A stretch of 64,000 nucleotides of DNA from the NCBI GenBank assembly GCA_031772625.1, contig CM062820.1, forward strand, positions 88,699,988-88,763,987. Direction: 5' to 3'. Positions 43,649 to 55,669 of the stretch are shown piece after piece. Under the pieces are notes generated by a model. That model was given only the letters and a program-made list of their open reading frames with translations, ran no database searches and was not told where the DNA came from. Positions within the stretch are counted from its first letter, which is position 1. The number at the start of each line of letters is the position of its first letter. This DNA is from Pinus tabuliformis. Lineage: Eukaryota; Streptophyta; Pinopsida; Pinales; Pinaceae. The translations under genes and the position numbers were made by a program.

Positions 43649-44650
43649 GTATTACACATCAATTTGTTACATCCATGAAAATGATGCCAAATCTAGATCC
43701 TTCTCTATCTGATGAATTATTGTCATGAATTCCCATGAAAGATCGAAGAAATACATCTCCATGAAGTACAAGAATCCTGGAATAAATACCTAAAAAACCC
43801 CTAATTTTGGAAATCATCGTGGAACATTAGTTCACAACCTGCTATGGTCACACCTTGAACAACTAATGAATTGTGATGTGATCATGGTTTTCCTATGTTA
43901 AGGGCATGATGGTCTTCTTACATGAGTAAAAACAAAAGAAGTAAAATAAACTTCCTTTCAAAAGCATTGTAAATGGTATCTACTACAAAGCGGTGAAGAT
44001 TGGGTTCGAACTCCTATCCTAGACCTTTGTTCCTCCCATTATGGATGTAATTCCATCTATTATGGATATCACCCCTTCATTCATGGATCTCAACTTACAT
44101 TCTTTCCCTATAAGTGCAATGCACACAAAGATAACTTGGTTGTCATTTTTTACTTTTGAACTATACCTAAATGTTATCTAAGTATTAATTGGAGACTTCT
44201 TTATTACAAGGGATTGGACTGAGGATCATTGGAAGGAGGCTTCCAACATCAAGGCTTGGTTGTAATTCTCCTTTTCTTCATTATTAATACAAATATATGT
44301 TTATTTCCCATATACATTTGTCATGATGTTTATTGTAAGATTCCTTGATCACTTACATGGTTTATGATTGAATCATTGATGTGTTATATGATTTGATCAC
44401 TTATTTTTTTGTCTTTGCAGGTCTCTTCTCTCAGAATTAAGAGAGAGAGGTTCAAAGCTAGAAAGGACAACATCAAGGATCATCATCAAACATTTCAGAA
44501 AAAAGCTATGAGTTATGGATCTCACTTACATCTATGATTTAATCATAAATTAGGGAATGATTTCATATGTTTGTTTCTTTGTTTCTAGACTTAGTTTCCG
44601 AGTCTATTGAGATCTATCATATGAATAGGATAATATTTTTTCAGCAAACA
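43649..44650 (+). repeat. 5' LTR of element 4 (about 1.0 kb)
   Basis: The start is supported by similarity to 54063-54242 (shared TACACATCAAT, GTTACATCCATG and GAATTCCCATGAAAGAT). The end is inferred from CAGCAAACA followed by a primer-binding-site-like sequence. Confidence 0.65.
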
Positions 44651-44652
44651 AA

Positions 44653-44670
44653 TTGGCAACTCCACTTGAG
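44653..44670 (+). other. Putative primer-binding site of element 4
   Basis: TTGGCAACTCCACTTGAG resembles the TGGCGACTCC-type site (Arg tRNA) known in Tat/Ogre-lineage elements, with one mismatch in the core. Confidence 0.55.
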
Positions 44671-46299
44671 AGCAATATGCTCTTCATTTTCCCTTGTTTT
44701 AGAAAAGTCAAATTGTGTTTCGAGTTTTTGGTAAACCTTCATTAGTTTGGAAAAACCTAGAATTGTGAGATCTTTTCAGATTTTTTAATTTTTTCTTAGC
44801 TTTTGTGGCCATTACATCCTGCTATGAGAGACAATGCACTGAAATTGCATTTTTCTTCTCAACAGTTGTGACCATCACACTAGTGTATATTGTTGAACTG
44901 CAATGATCAATGAAAATTGAAATTTCTCTATCTTTCTCTGTTTTATTTTCAATCAAAGGATCAATTTGGTTTTTGGGTTATGTTTCGATATGCTATAAGT
45001 GAATTTCTTTGGTTTCGTTTCATTTCACTACTTCTTTGGGAAAAAATCCATTGTTATATTGCTTTGACTTGATTTCTCTGTTGACCTATTGAAGGAAAGT
45101 GTCATTGGTGTAGATGATTAGCTTGTTGGATCTTTCTTTCTATTTCGATAGTAATCATTTTCAAAAACCTTGTTAATAAGTTATTGATTTTCACAGAAGT
45201 AAAAATCGTGTATTGGAATTCATAAGTGAAGTATATTTTAGCTTGCATTTTTAAGCAAAATAAGTTGCATTTAAAAAAAAAATCCTTCTCATGGCCAAGA
45301 GGAGCCAAGAATCATGTATCATGTCGTTTCTTTGACTTACATTTAAAAAAAATAGTTGTTGTTTCTTGCTTTGAATGTTATACTTGTTTATTTGCTTGAA
45401 ACCTCTCACTCCTCACTCTAGTTAGTATTCACTGAATTGAAAAATATTACATTTTCATATTAGTTGCATCAAATTTGGATTTGAGTCATAATATCATTGA
45501 TTTCATCTCTATCGACCCTATTGAGTAAATAAATACTTTAAAAAGCAACACTAATACAATCAATTATATTTTTTTTATCCTTTTATCATAGTCACACCTA
45601 CATTAGATCAATTGCAATGCTTTGGAATAGGAGTGAAAGTTAACTTTCCAAAGCTGCAAAAAAACATATAAGCTTGTGTTAGGGAGTAAATCCATTTACT
45701 ACAATTTAACTTTGGGAAGCTGCTCTTAATAGGAGTCAAGCATGAGGTCATATCAAACCCAGTGAAGTAATTGAAACTACTTCATCTGTTATGGTAGCAT
45801 TGGTGTGCATGCATTACAAACGTTGTCGAAAGACACTTAGGGATCACCTGGGAGAAAACTCCCAAGGGGATTATGGGCCTTAAGTTTTCTTGCTCTTCCG
45901 TGTAAGCCCAAATATTTATTCGCCCCCCAAGTCATGATGTTGTACATGGTAATCTTAGTGACCATAAACATAGTACTTTTACCCAAGGTGATGGCGGGGT
46001 GGGGGAGTCCCTATTGTTTCTGGAACTGATGTTAACTAGACTCATTTGGGCCTTATTAGAGGGTGCTTCACACGAGATGGTATATGTGAAGCTACTTGCA
46101 CCAAATTGTGACCATTAAGCATGTTGTCAATGTAACTAGTTCCACTCGTTCTATCTCAAGCCACTTTTCACATTGATTTTTGTGATGTTGGGTTTCATCA
46201 CCAACTAGTGATTTCATTGTCAAAAGGTTGTTTATATGGTTTGACTCCTTACATTTGTTAGCATGTGTTATTTTGATTTTCTTACTTTTTAGTATACCT
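44671..46299 (+). other. Leader region of element 4
   Basis: No coding motif recognised between the primer-binding site and the gag remnant. Several stretches are rich in T or A. Confidence 0.4.
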
Positions 46300-48007
46300 T
46301 AAGTTGAATCTAATGGAAAAAATTCTGGAGTTTGTTAATCAAGGAACCCCTTTTAATGAGTATCCTATTACTTTTCCTTGCTTTGGGAATGTTGGTCCTC
46401 CTTACATGGCTACGTTGTCTCTTCCTAGATTCACAATAGGTTTACTGGTATGAGTGTTTTAAACCTCTAGGTCCCAAATACCCAATATACTTCACCTCAA
46501 GTGACTACTTCATCTCAATAACACTAACCTCATGTTGACCCTTTAACTTCTTCTCCCATCATATCTTCTTCCATTTCTTCTTCTTCACCTGGTAAAAGTC
46601 TTAATGCTAGTAATCAGGAGGCAAAGAAGAAGAAGAAGAAGAAGAAAGATAAGAAAGGACTCAACAAAACAACTATTGTTTTGAGTGTTGATAATGTTGA
46701 GGAACCCTCCAATATACATCACAAGGTCAAATTCCCTTGCAATATTTATAAGGGTGGCCACCTTCTTATCGATTGTCCTAGTATTCCGAAGGTATTATAA
46801 GCATTGTTCAAAGATTCTCGTCAACTTATTGTTGATCCATAAACTAGTGATTATAACTTTCTAGGGAAAAAAAATTAAGTTAGGTTTCCTTATAGGTTAT
46901 GCAAAGGGAGTCATCAAACTCACATTTTCCCTCATATGGACAAAAACTCGAAATTGTTAGAAAACCTTCTTGTTTCTCGGCATCAACTTCCAACTAGTTA
47001 CCACAAAATTTCTCCCAACCTATGGTTAGTTGATGAAGTGATTAATCTGAGTTCACCATCAGTCAATCCCACTCTTCCTTTGGAGAGTGAAACCCATACC
47101 ACTCATATTGATCAACCACTAGTTGATGAAGTGGTTGACTCGATTCCATCTTTCATCGATCCCAGTCTCCCATTAGAGAGTGAAGTTAATATCGTTGAGG
47201 TTCTTCTTGTTACTTGCGATGATTCTCAACAATGGGGAATTTCTAGTGTTCCCGTAGAACCCCCTCCAAGTATTGAGGTGTTTTCCTTGAAGTGGAATAA
47301 ATTGACAAACCCTCAACTTCCTTCTTGCATCCCTTTTAAAATAATTGTGAAGGCTTGTGATAAGAACGTGTGTCTCACTATTATAGTTGAAGGTGCTTTT
47401 GTTAGTATTATATCCTCAACCTATTTAAAATATTTGACTTCCCCTCATCTTGTGTCTATTACTCAGAATATATTGGCTTTTAACATAAGAGTCAGTGACC
47501 TTTAGGGATCCTTCCTCAGTTTCCCATTAATTTGGAAGGAAAAATTGTTTGTATTGATTTTATGTTAGTCCAAGGCCCCTTGGATTTCAATTTTCTCAAG
47601 TGTGAGACTATATATATTCCATGAAATTTGTCATGTCCACACTCTTTCATGTGATTTGTTTCCCTCATAATGGAAACATTTTGACTCTTGACCATCTTTC
47701 ATTCGTCGATCCTTATCTAATTGCTAGCCATTTCACATCCCTGAATGTTTCCTATACACAAGTGGTATCCCCCCCACCATAAGTTAATTATGTGGAAACT
47801 TGTCCCATGCCTTCACTCACCAATAAAAAAGAACCTCTCACTATATGCTTGAATTCTTTTGACTTAGATTTGGTATTTGACATGGTGAACTATTAAATGG
47901 GGACATTGAAGCTTGATATCCCTACCCCTATTGAGTCCCTTGGCATGTATTCTTTCCAAAGAATTGTTCTTCCATTTAATGAAGACCTCTTGGAATCCAT
48001 GATCGAG

Positions 48008-48394
48008 TGTTAGATGATCCAAAAATACAATCTTATCATAGGTTATAAAATTAGAATAAAATAATTATTAATTTAAGATATTAAATTAATAATTATTATG
48101 TTTAATTATTTAGAATCAGTATATTGTTGTAACTAGATATGACTCTCCAAATGTGTTGTATCTTAGGCTCTATTTTAGGAGATTTCTTAGCTAGTTGGTT
48201 TGAATAGCATTTATTGTAAATGGACACTTGTTATTTAATAAGTGATCCATAATTAGAGGTAGTTAGGACATGGAGCTTATAAATAGCTCATTACAAGAGT
48301 GTTTGGATGTTTGGGTGTAAACTCTTGCAAAATCAATTATGTAATTCTTTTTCTAATTAATAAAATTACGTGTTTGAGGACACTTCTCCCATTA
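48008..48394 (+). repeat. 5' LTR of copia element 5
   Basis: 387 bp, nearly identical to the 3' copy. Contains the TATA box listed separately. Confidence 0.92.
48278..48285 (+). promoter_or_regulatory. TATA box in copia LTR
   Basis: A canonical TATAAATA in the context GAGCTTATAAATAGCTC, present in both LTRs (also 51544-51551), about 110 bp before the LTR end. Confidence 0.65.
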
Positions 48395-48399
48395 TTGTG

Positions 48400-48411
48400 G
48401 TATCAAATCTC
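48400..48411 (+). other. Primer-binding site remnant of copia element 5
   Basis: TGGTATCAAATC lies a few bases after the 5' LTR end; the first eight bases match the initiator-methionine tRNA site. Confidence 0.7.
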
Positions 48412-49542
48412 TAGTAATGCTGTAGTGGATGTGAAGAGGAGATTCTAGCTCTACAAGTTTGTGCAAAACTCCATTGAATTGCTCAGCATATGATTGGTAT
48501 GGAATTTGTCCCTTTTTTGTTTAAAAGAAAAGAAATTTTATTATTGTTTTTAGATTGTTAAAGCTGAAAACCAATTTCTGTATTATTATAAAAGAATAAA
48601 AAAATAAAATTAGTGAAAATAATGAAGCGCTGCTGGATTAGTGAAAATTTATGTATTATTATCCAAGAAACTGCCATCCCTACCTCTGCTACTTGTTATT
48701 CTTTAGTTAATGCTCTGCACTAGTAATCATACCCCTGGCAGAACCTATCAGAACCCATTCAGTGTCAAAGAACTTGGGTCTGAAGCGTTTTGGACCAGAA
48801 ATGGAAGAAAAAGATTCATGCAATACGCAAAATTGATTTTGAATTGATCTACGTTGAGGTTGTCACGCAATACAGAAAATGATTCTAAATTGATCTACGT
48901 TGAGGCTGTCACGTAGTAACGAAAATTGATTAAATTGATCAGTGAATGAATGCAAGAGTGCTACAACAGATTTACATTTGGAAAGGCAACACTATTCTGC
49001 TCCTCAGTGTGGAGTACGAATTCGTGAGTGGCTTCTCAGAATTCTCTGTCAGGGAGGATTCCAGTGGGGCTTGCTTCAGAAATTTCCACCCTCTTTGTAC
49101 ACTAATAAGGAGCGGCTATGTGGAAATCCGCTTTGTTGTTGTTGATTAATGGGATTTGAAACAATTCCATGCTGCCGACGTTTCTTTTTTATGCTTTCTG
49201 GTGCATGCAAACACTGATGGCGCTACCGAGACTTCGAATAATTTAAGACGGGTGAAGAAATGAAGTATTCATTCACTTTCTTCAACTCTCAGATATTAGG
49301 CAAAAATATTGCATTTGTTAAACACTATGAGTATAGAACGACTTTGCTTGATTAAATTAGTGCCTAGCCAATTTCATATTTTGTGCTAAGTGCCCTTCAC
49401 ACGGTTCCTGGATCTTACATTTCTGTTGTGACTTTTGATGAATAGATTTGTCAAATCTGGTGTTTTGGTGCATAGCATAGAATTATAAGTTGATGAATGG
49501 AGCGATTGAAATCATCGTTTCAACAACAAGAAATCGAACTCC
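48412..49542 (+). other. Non-retroviral filler inside copia element 5
   Basis: This is where gag, protease and integrase should be, but none is visible. It contains a tandem repeat of about 47 bp at 48820-48947 (TTGATCTACGTTGAGG repeated), and at 48942-49149 two overlapping short open frames. One ends SLYTNKERLCGNPLCCC, faintly like the end of a leucine-rich-repeat receptor ectodomain (RLCGNPL). That resemblance is weak. An acceptor-like AAACGCAG precedes the pol part at about 49591. Confidence 0.45.
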
Positions 49543-51262
49543 ATGATGCTAGTCTCACACTTGCAACTCATTCATTTTTTTTTAAACGCAGGTTTTAAAG
49601 GTCAAATTCCGAAATGGGCAGTTCAACTTTTGAAAGATGTAAAGCCTGATGAGCAAAATAAAATAGGCACCAGAAGGGCACATAGAAGTGAAGGCAATTT
49701 TGCCTTGATAGCAAATGATTTTTTTGAACCTTCCACATACAAAGAAGAAGTAAAACATAAAGAATGGCAACAGGCTATGGTTGAAGAATATCAAGCAGTA
49801 ATTGATAACAACACTTGGAAACTTGTTGATTGTCCATCAAATGTTAAACCCATAGGATGCAAATGGGTTTACAGAATTAAGTATAATCAATAGGGCGAAC
49901 TTAGAAAGTATAAAGCACGACTTGTCGCAAAAGGTTTTGCACAGCAGGAAGGCATTGATTATGAGGAGACGTTTGCTCCTACAGCTAAATGGAACACCAT
50001 CCAATTAAAACTTGCATTGGCCGCTCAGAAAGGATGGCAAGTTCATCAAATGGATGTGAAAAGTGCTTTTCTCAATGGAGATTTACAGGAGGAAGTGTAT
50101 ATGACCCAACTGCCAGGTTTTGAAATTGAAGGAAAAGAACATAAAGTATGCAAATTGATCAAGGCTTTATATGGATTAAAACAAGCTCCCCGAGCTTGGT
50201 ATGCAAAGATGGATGAATACCTTAAGAATGATGGTTTTCAACGAAGTGAATCTGATGATACTTTGTATGTGTGACAATAGGGAAAATATCTGGTAATTCT
50301 TGTTATGTATGTAGATGATTTGATCATTATTGGTAACCATGATGATCATATTTCACATGTGAAAAAGGAATTGCATGTAGGTTTTAAGATGAGAGATTTG
50401 GGATTACTTCACTACTATCTTAGAGTTGAAGTCTTCCAACTTCCACATCATATTTTCATTTCTCAGAGTAAGTATGCAGCAGAGGTTCTTCAACGATTTG
50501 GCATGTAGGATTGAAAGCATGTTCTCACCCTCATGGAGCAAAACTTGAAACTTTCAAACTTTGAAGGGGGGGGAAAGGTGGACAGTACAACTTACAGACA
50601 ATTGATTGGCAGCTTGATTTATTTGACAAATACTCTTCCTGATCTATCTTATGCAGTCAATATTCTTTCATGTTCTATGTAGGAACCACGAGACAACCAC
50701 TGGAATGTAGCCAAAAGAGTTCTTCGATATATCCAAGGAACAAAAGATTTTGGTCTTCTTTACAAAAAGACTAAAAATTTTGTACTTGGTGGATATTCCG
50801 ATGCCAACTTTGCTGGGAGTATTGGTGATGGAGCATCAACATCAGGTTATTTAATGAACATAGGGTCAGCAACAATATCTTGGAGTTGTAAGAAACAATC
50901 TACAGTGGCCACCTCTTTAGCAGAAGCAGAGTACATTTCAGCATGGGAAGCAGCGTGTGAAATTGTTTGGTTGCGCAGAATTTTGTAGTACTTGGGCATC
51001 TCTCAGACAGAAGCTACATCATTATTCACTGACAACCAGTCAGCCATCGAACTTGCTAAGAACCCTATTTTTCATTCAAAGAGAAAGCATGTGGACACCA
51101 AGTTTCATCATATCAGATCTCTCATTGCCAAAGATGTGCTCAAGCCAGTTTATTGTCCTTCCGAAGATTAGATCTTCAACATTTTCACGAAACCGCTTGG
51201 CAGAATAAAATTTACTAAGTTCAGGGATGAACTTGATATCTATTGTAATGTATCTTTGGATC
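49543..51262 (+). pseudogene. Ty1/copia reverse transcriptase-RNase H relic
   Basis: The translated pieces read KEWQQAMVEEYQAVIDNNTW and KPIGCKWVYRIKYN, then a stop (about 49891). [41 protein letters not shown] and [13 protein letters not shown] follow, then a stop at about 50272. Next come the catalytic YVDD in LVILVMYVDDLIIIG, further stops near 50506 and 50682, and the RNase H end with AEAEYISAWEA, LFTDNQSAIELAKNP and HVDTKFHHIR. All are hallmark copia blocks. At least five stops make it inactive. The frame ends directly at the polypurine tract. Confidence 0.93.
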
Positions 51263-51273
51263 ATAGGGGGGAA

Positions 51274-51661
51274 TGTTAGATGATCCAAAAATACAATCTT
51301 ATCATAGGTTATAAAATTAGAACAAAATAATTATTAATTTAAGATATTAAATTAATAATTATTATGTTTAATTATTTAGAATTAGTATATTGTTGTAACT
51401 AGATATGACTCTCCAAATGTGTCGTATCTTAGGCTCTATTTTAGGAGATTTGTTAGCTAGTTGGTTTGAATAGCATTTATTGTAAATGGACACTTGTTAT
51501 TTAATAAGTGATCCATAATTAGAGGTAGTTAGGACATGGAGCTTATAAATAGCTCATTGCAAGACTGTTTGGATGTTCGGGTGTAAACTCTTGCAAAATC
51601 AGTTATGTAATTATTTTTTCTGATTAATAAAATTACGTGTCTGAGGACACTTCTGCCATTA
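51274..51661 (+). repeat. 3' LTR of copia element 5
   Basis: 388 bp, colinear with 48008-48394; few differences, so the insertion is moderately young compared with its host element. Confidence 0.92.
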
Positions 51662-51730
51662 TCTAGGTGTGTCGCTTTGCATGTATTTCTTCAGGAGATT
51701 TATCCTGTTGGAAGCCATGATAAATAACAT

Positions 51731-54049
51731 TATGAGAAAAGTTATTTTCTTGTGTCAAGGTCATTAAAAAATTAAATAAGGTGTTATGAGCATAGTTCCT
51801 AATTTCTTGTGTTAATCTCATTAAAAAATGGAACAAATATCCCTCCATAAATTTTGGCGGCATGTGCCTCTACTCATCATGTTAGAACTAAGCCACTAGA
51901 ATCTTCCATTATGCTCAGGGAATGGTAACTATCTCAAACATATTTTTTCTCTATTTCAATCTTGTGTAAAAATGAAGCCTATCTCAAGTATAGTTTTCTC
52001 TTTGTTTCAAGGTTGTGTAAAAATGAAACCTATCTTGAGCTTAGTATTTTTTCCTTCTCATGCTCGTAAATACATTTGAATAAGTTACCAATTATATTTT
52101 TATCACTTTTTCCAGCTCGTAAAAACTATGCAAAAAAGGAGCTTTTTGGAGTTTCCTTTAAGCTCTTTCAAACTACCTAAACATGACAAGTTTTCCGAGT
52201 GAACTTGTTTCCTTTCACACTCATGAAAAGGATTAGAAAGGGCATATGTTCAGTGTAAGTTTAACCTTTTTTCAGACCATGTATACTAATTATGAAAACG
52301 GTATACTCTAGTCAATCATGATTAAAAGGGTTCTCTCTTGTATTATTTTATACCTTTTCGGTCTCGAGAGACTAAATTTATGAAAAATGACCTTAAGGAA
52401 TTTCTTTTGTTTATTTTTCAAACCCTCTAAACGTGAAAAATAAGTTTAGTTACCTCTTCATTGGATTCATAAAACACAAACAATGTAGGACTCATCAATC
52501 GTGATGAGACTGAACCACCCCATCCTATTGTTCGATAAAAGTACTCTTAAGGACTCATCCGAAGGATGAGCTTATATGAAAAGCATATGTTATCCACCTC
52601 AAGCTTGTGTAAACATAAAGAGGTACTTTCCAGTAATGGTGGGGGGAAATGGGGAAGGAAAAATCATATTTTGTTGAAAAGGCAGTATGTCGCTCTTGAA
52701 CATGGCACTCTATCACTTTTTCATGTAAGGGTTGGGAAATCCATTTACCTCTCATTTGATCATACCTCACTAAAAGTCTTCATATTGGTCTATGGTCATA
52801 GTTTGAGTCAAATGTTACCAAGTCAAATGTCATGTCTCCAATAAGTTCAAGAGAATTCCAACCTTAGTTAAAATTACTTTGCAATATTTTAAAGCCTTCT
52901 ATCACGTTGGCCATCCCTGATTTAGTCATGAATCACTCCTAGTTTGTTCCTGAAAACTTGATATTTTTTTCATGTTACAGGTCCTCCTACAATGGGTCAC
53001 TTTTTATTGACTTCAACACATCCTCTAGGAAGTTGATATAGAAACCTCCTTTATTACCTTGGGGCCTGCCACAAGAGATTCATTGGGAGATCAATGCCCT
53101 ACCATGTGCGTTGATATTGGGGTATACATATTCGGAGGAAAAGATGACATAATATATTGAGCATATAATAGGGGCTAAAGGGATTTTATATTGCCAGGTA
53201 TAAAAAATTGAGCTCAAAGTTAATTAAAAAATATAAAGGGGTATAAAAATATTAATGAAAAAATGGATACTTACAATATCTAGTGAAAGTACAAGTTTTT
53301 TAAATTAGGAAGGTGTATTGGGTTTGTATTGGTAGGGAGTTAAATAATGTGATTTTTAGAGGTATTTTCCAAATTATATGTAGTCAAATTAGCGATATTT
53401 TTTAACTTTCCATGAACACAAATGATATGTCATAGGTTAATTAAGTGAAGCCCTTTTGGGGCTTGCATGCCTTACTGGCAAGGTTCCTCACTTTTGAGAA
53501 TAGTTTCTTATCACTGGCCTTCAATGGGATGATTTTATGGGTGTTTGACTTCAAATAATTTATTCGCACCTCATATGTTGTACTAGCATACCTTGAAAAT
53601 CATTGTCATTGTTGGTGGTTACTCTTGCATATGTTAATGGTCCTCATCATCAGTCGGTAATAAGATGGTTTCTACCAAGTTCGACTTCAGGGAATTTAGT
53701 CACATGGTTAGATTCGTGCTATGGATTGATAGAGATGAAGACCGTGGATTTTGTTTGAGGCGCCTAGGTTGCACAGAGTTTTGAGTATTCATGATTATAA
53801 CATGGATCCACAATGTATATCTGGTGGCCATAACCTCATCTTGACATGGATAATTGCATATTTCCATACTTTTACTTTTGAGATACTTTTATTCTAAGTA
53901 TGGGAATTCCTACCTTAGTGATGATCATGCGATGATATTGTATTGTAGTTCCTTGATTGTTTACTTGCAAGTCTCTAACAGTTGATTCTTTATTCCTACC
54001 TTTGCATGATAAAGCACGTTAGCCATCATAGCCTTTCTGAATTTGTGCT
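51731..54049 (+). other. 3' internal region of element 4, no protein recognised
   Basis: About 2.3 kb between the end of gag-protease and the polypurine tract. I looked for reverse transcriptase, RNase H and integrase motifs in all frames and saw none. Two related stretches occur near 51960 and 52020 (repeated TCTCAAGTAT/TGTGTAAAAATGAA motifs). Confidence 0.45.
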
Positions 54050-54242
54050 TTAGGGGGAAATATGTTACACATCAATTCGTTACATCCATGCAAATGATGC
54101 AAAATTCAGATCCTTCACTATTCGATGAACTACTTTCATGAATTCCCATGAAAGATGGAAGAAATACCTCTCCATTAAGTATAAGAATCCTAGAGTAAAT
54201 ACCTACAAATCCCTAACTTTGGAAATCATTGTGGGTCGTCAG
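54050..54242 (+). repeat. Polypurine tract and truncated 3' LTR of element 4
   Basis: TTTAGGGGGAAATA leads into TGTTACACATC at 54063. Similarity to the left LTR persists to about 54230 and stops where the LTR of element 6 begins, so element 6 probably inserted here or replaced the rest. Confidence 0.7.
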
Positions 54243-55121
54243 TGTTGGTTGCTAAATTTGCATAATTTTTACCAACCCTTTTACCCCTTCCCTGTAACCA
54301 TTTAATACCATTGTTAGTCGATTTATATTCTAAATAGAACAACTATGCCTCTTCTCATGTCTTTGTGAATTATTAATAAATGAGGCATAGTCGTAGGGGA
54401 TTATTGCCTAAGCGGCTTGCTAACGCGATTATTCTTGCAGATTTGGAGGAAGGATGACCAAAATCATAGTTCAACGAATAGTGATCATCGAGATGGCATC
54501 TCTATCCTTGGAAATCAGCTGCAACGATGCATCAATATCTCAACCAACACAATGTTATCTTTATATTATGTTTCACCTTGGAAATCGCTATGTAATTGTA
54601 GGCAGATAGCTACCTTAATTCTAGCGGTTGTTAGTGTTTGATTAATTTTATAAGCAGAGTTATGGGGTTGTGAAAGCCATATGTTAATACCACAAGAGAA
54701 ATATGCTAACTCAGAGTCTGTAATAGCATATTTGTGTAATGTCCTTTTAATCAATGAAATTCTAATCTTCTGAGCATTTTGTGACTTCTTGATCTTGCCA
54801 CAGCCCTGATCAGGGAGTTGGGCCCACTCTCTTGACTAGGTGTTGTTGGATTAGATGTGCACATAGTTTTATTTATATTGAGTTATTTATTGTTGTGAAT
54901 GATTGATCATTTTCTTGTTGTGAGTCTTAGCTTGTTGTTACTCTTATTAATGCTATAGTTGTTGCTTGTTGTTACACATTTTTATGTTATAATTGAATGT
55001 TCAATGCTGGGTAGGGAAACTGTGGCCTGCATATACCTTCCTTGAAATAACTAGTCAAGCCCCGGGTTGATAATTAATGTGGAATTGGGTGAATTGCATG
55101 ATTCATATATGAAGACCAACA
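54243..55121 (+). repeat. 5' LTR of element 6 (about 879 bp)
   Basis: Begins TGTTGG and ends CCAACA, a perfect 6-bp inverted terminus. It is followed by a sequence resembling an Athila-type primer-binding site. No second copy lies in the window, so the 3' LTR must be outside or lost. The call rests on the termini, the primer site and the gag that follows. Confidence 0.6.
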
Positions 55122-55144
55122 TTTTTCTGTCATTGTCGGGGAAG
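55122..55144 (+). other. Primer-binding-site remnant of element 6
   Basis: CTGTCATTGTCGGGGAAG, a few bases after the LTR end, resembles the TGGCGCCGTTGCCGGGG-type site known from Athila elements, with several changes. Confidence 0.5.
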
Positions 55145-55669
55145 TTATCGAAGGCAAGAAAGTACGACTAGTATTGACCATAGGATTGATCTCTCATCCT
55201 GAGGAGGGAATTTTTTCACCCTACTCTAGCTCCTGAGCATTAGATTGTTATGTTTCCTTTTTCATAGGAACCGCTCTCTTGTCCTCGGAAGGAAAGTTTC
55301 TATTTCACCTTGTTTCAGGTCTTGAGCTTAGATTTTGTGATTGGGTTTTTTTCTTTCTATTTATGGGCCACTCTCTCATCTTGGGGAGGGAAGTTCTTAC
55401 CCTACTCCAGGTCCTAAGATTTCAATTTTTTTGAAATTTTTCCTTTTATTTTCTGATTGCATTAAAAAGGACACAAATAAAAGGGGCAGAGGAAGACCCT
55501 GAAAAAGAAGAGGGAGAGATCTAGGAAGAATTACCTACATCCAAGAGTTGTTGTTAGGGTGAGGTCTCATACAAGATCTGGAGGATAGTCATTTTCACAA
55601 CTAGAACCTCCCCCAATAGTAGAAGTGTACTTCAAGGAAAAATAAGTAGCAAGAAAAGGATCTGAGGAA

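Larger units (their letters stand above)
48008..51661 (+). mobile_element. Ty1/copia element 5, internally deleted
   Basis: Direct LTRs 48008-48394 (387 bp) and 51274-51661 (388 bp) start TGTTAGATGATCC and end near CCATTA. The flanking 5 bp are TCGAG on the left and TCTAG on the right, a target-site duplication with one change. A primer-binding-site-like TGGTATCAAATC follows the 5' LTR, and the polypurine tract ATAGGGGGGAA precedes the 3' LTR. Only the reverse transcriptase and RNase H part of pol remains; gag, protease and integrase are missing. It inserted into the gag-protease relic of element 4. Confidence 0.92.
46300..51730 (+). pseudogene. gag-protease relic of element 4, split by copia element 5
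   Basis: Fragments in order: MEKILEFVNQGTPFNEYPIT near 46313; a Lys-run (46620-46650); a zinc-knuckle-like CNIYKGGHLLIDC with one Cys changed to Tyr near 46740; a second knuckle-like CKGSHQTHIF; the open 189-codon stretch 46936-47505 with repeated LVDEV...PLESE motifs; and a retroviral-protease-like block PFKIIVKACDKNVCLTIIVEGAFVSIISS, where the catalytic Asp is replaced by Val-Glu-Gly. Then come GKIVCIDFMLVQGPLDF and EPLTICLNSFDLDLVFDMV, ending near NEDLLESMIE at 48007. After the copia insertion the frame goes on at 51662 with a Cys/Ser-rich tail and stop (near 51717). This matches the end of gag-protease frames of related plant elements as I remember them. Several in-frame stops are present. 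Confidence 0.75.
43649..54242 (+). mobile_element. Tat-like LTR element 4, gag/protease only, with nested copia
   Basis: The left LTR starts near 43649 and ends about 44650, followed by a primer-binding-site-like TTGGCAACTCCACTTGAG (44653-44670). The first 170-180 bp of the LTR recur at 54063-54242, preceded by a polypurine tract TTTAGGGGGAAATA. In between are a leader, gag and protease-like sequence (46300-48007, resuming 51662-51730) and about 2.3 kb without recognisable protein; no reverse transcriptase was found. The right LTR is cut short where element 6 begins. The element is old, with many stops. The 5' edge is uncertain by a few bases because the TG is mutated. Confidence 0.7.

Noticed and set aside
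43988-44020. B-box-like GGGTTCGAACTCC as a tRNA or SINE
   Set aside because: No A box at the right spacing and no cloverleaf; it lies within the LTR of element 4.
54243-55121. Treating 54243-55121 as a solo LTR
   Set aside because: A primer-binding-site-like sequence and gag follow in the right order, so it is better read as the 5' LTR of element 6; no target duplication was found directly flanking it.
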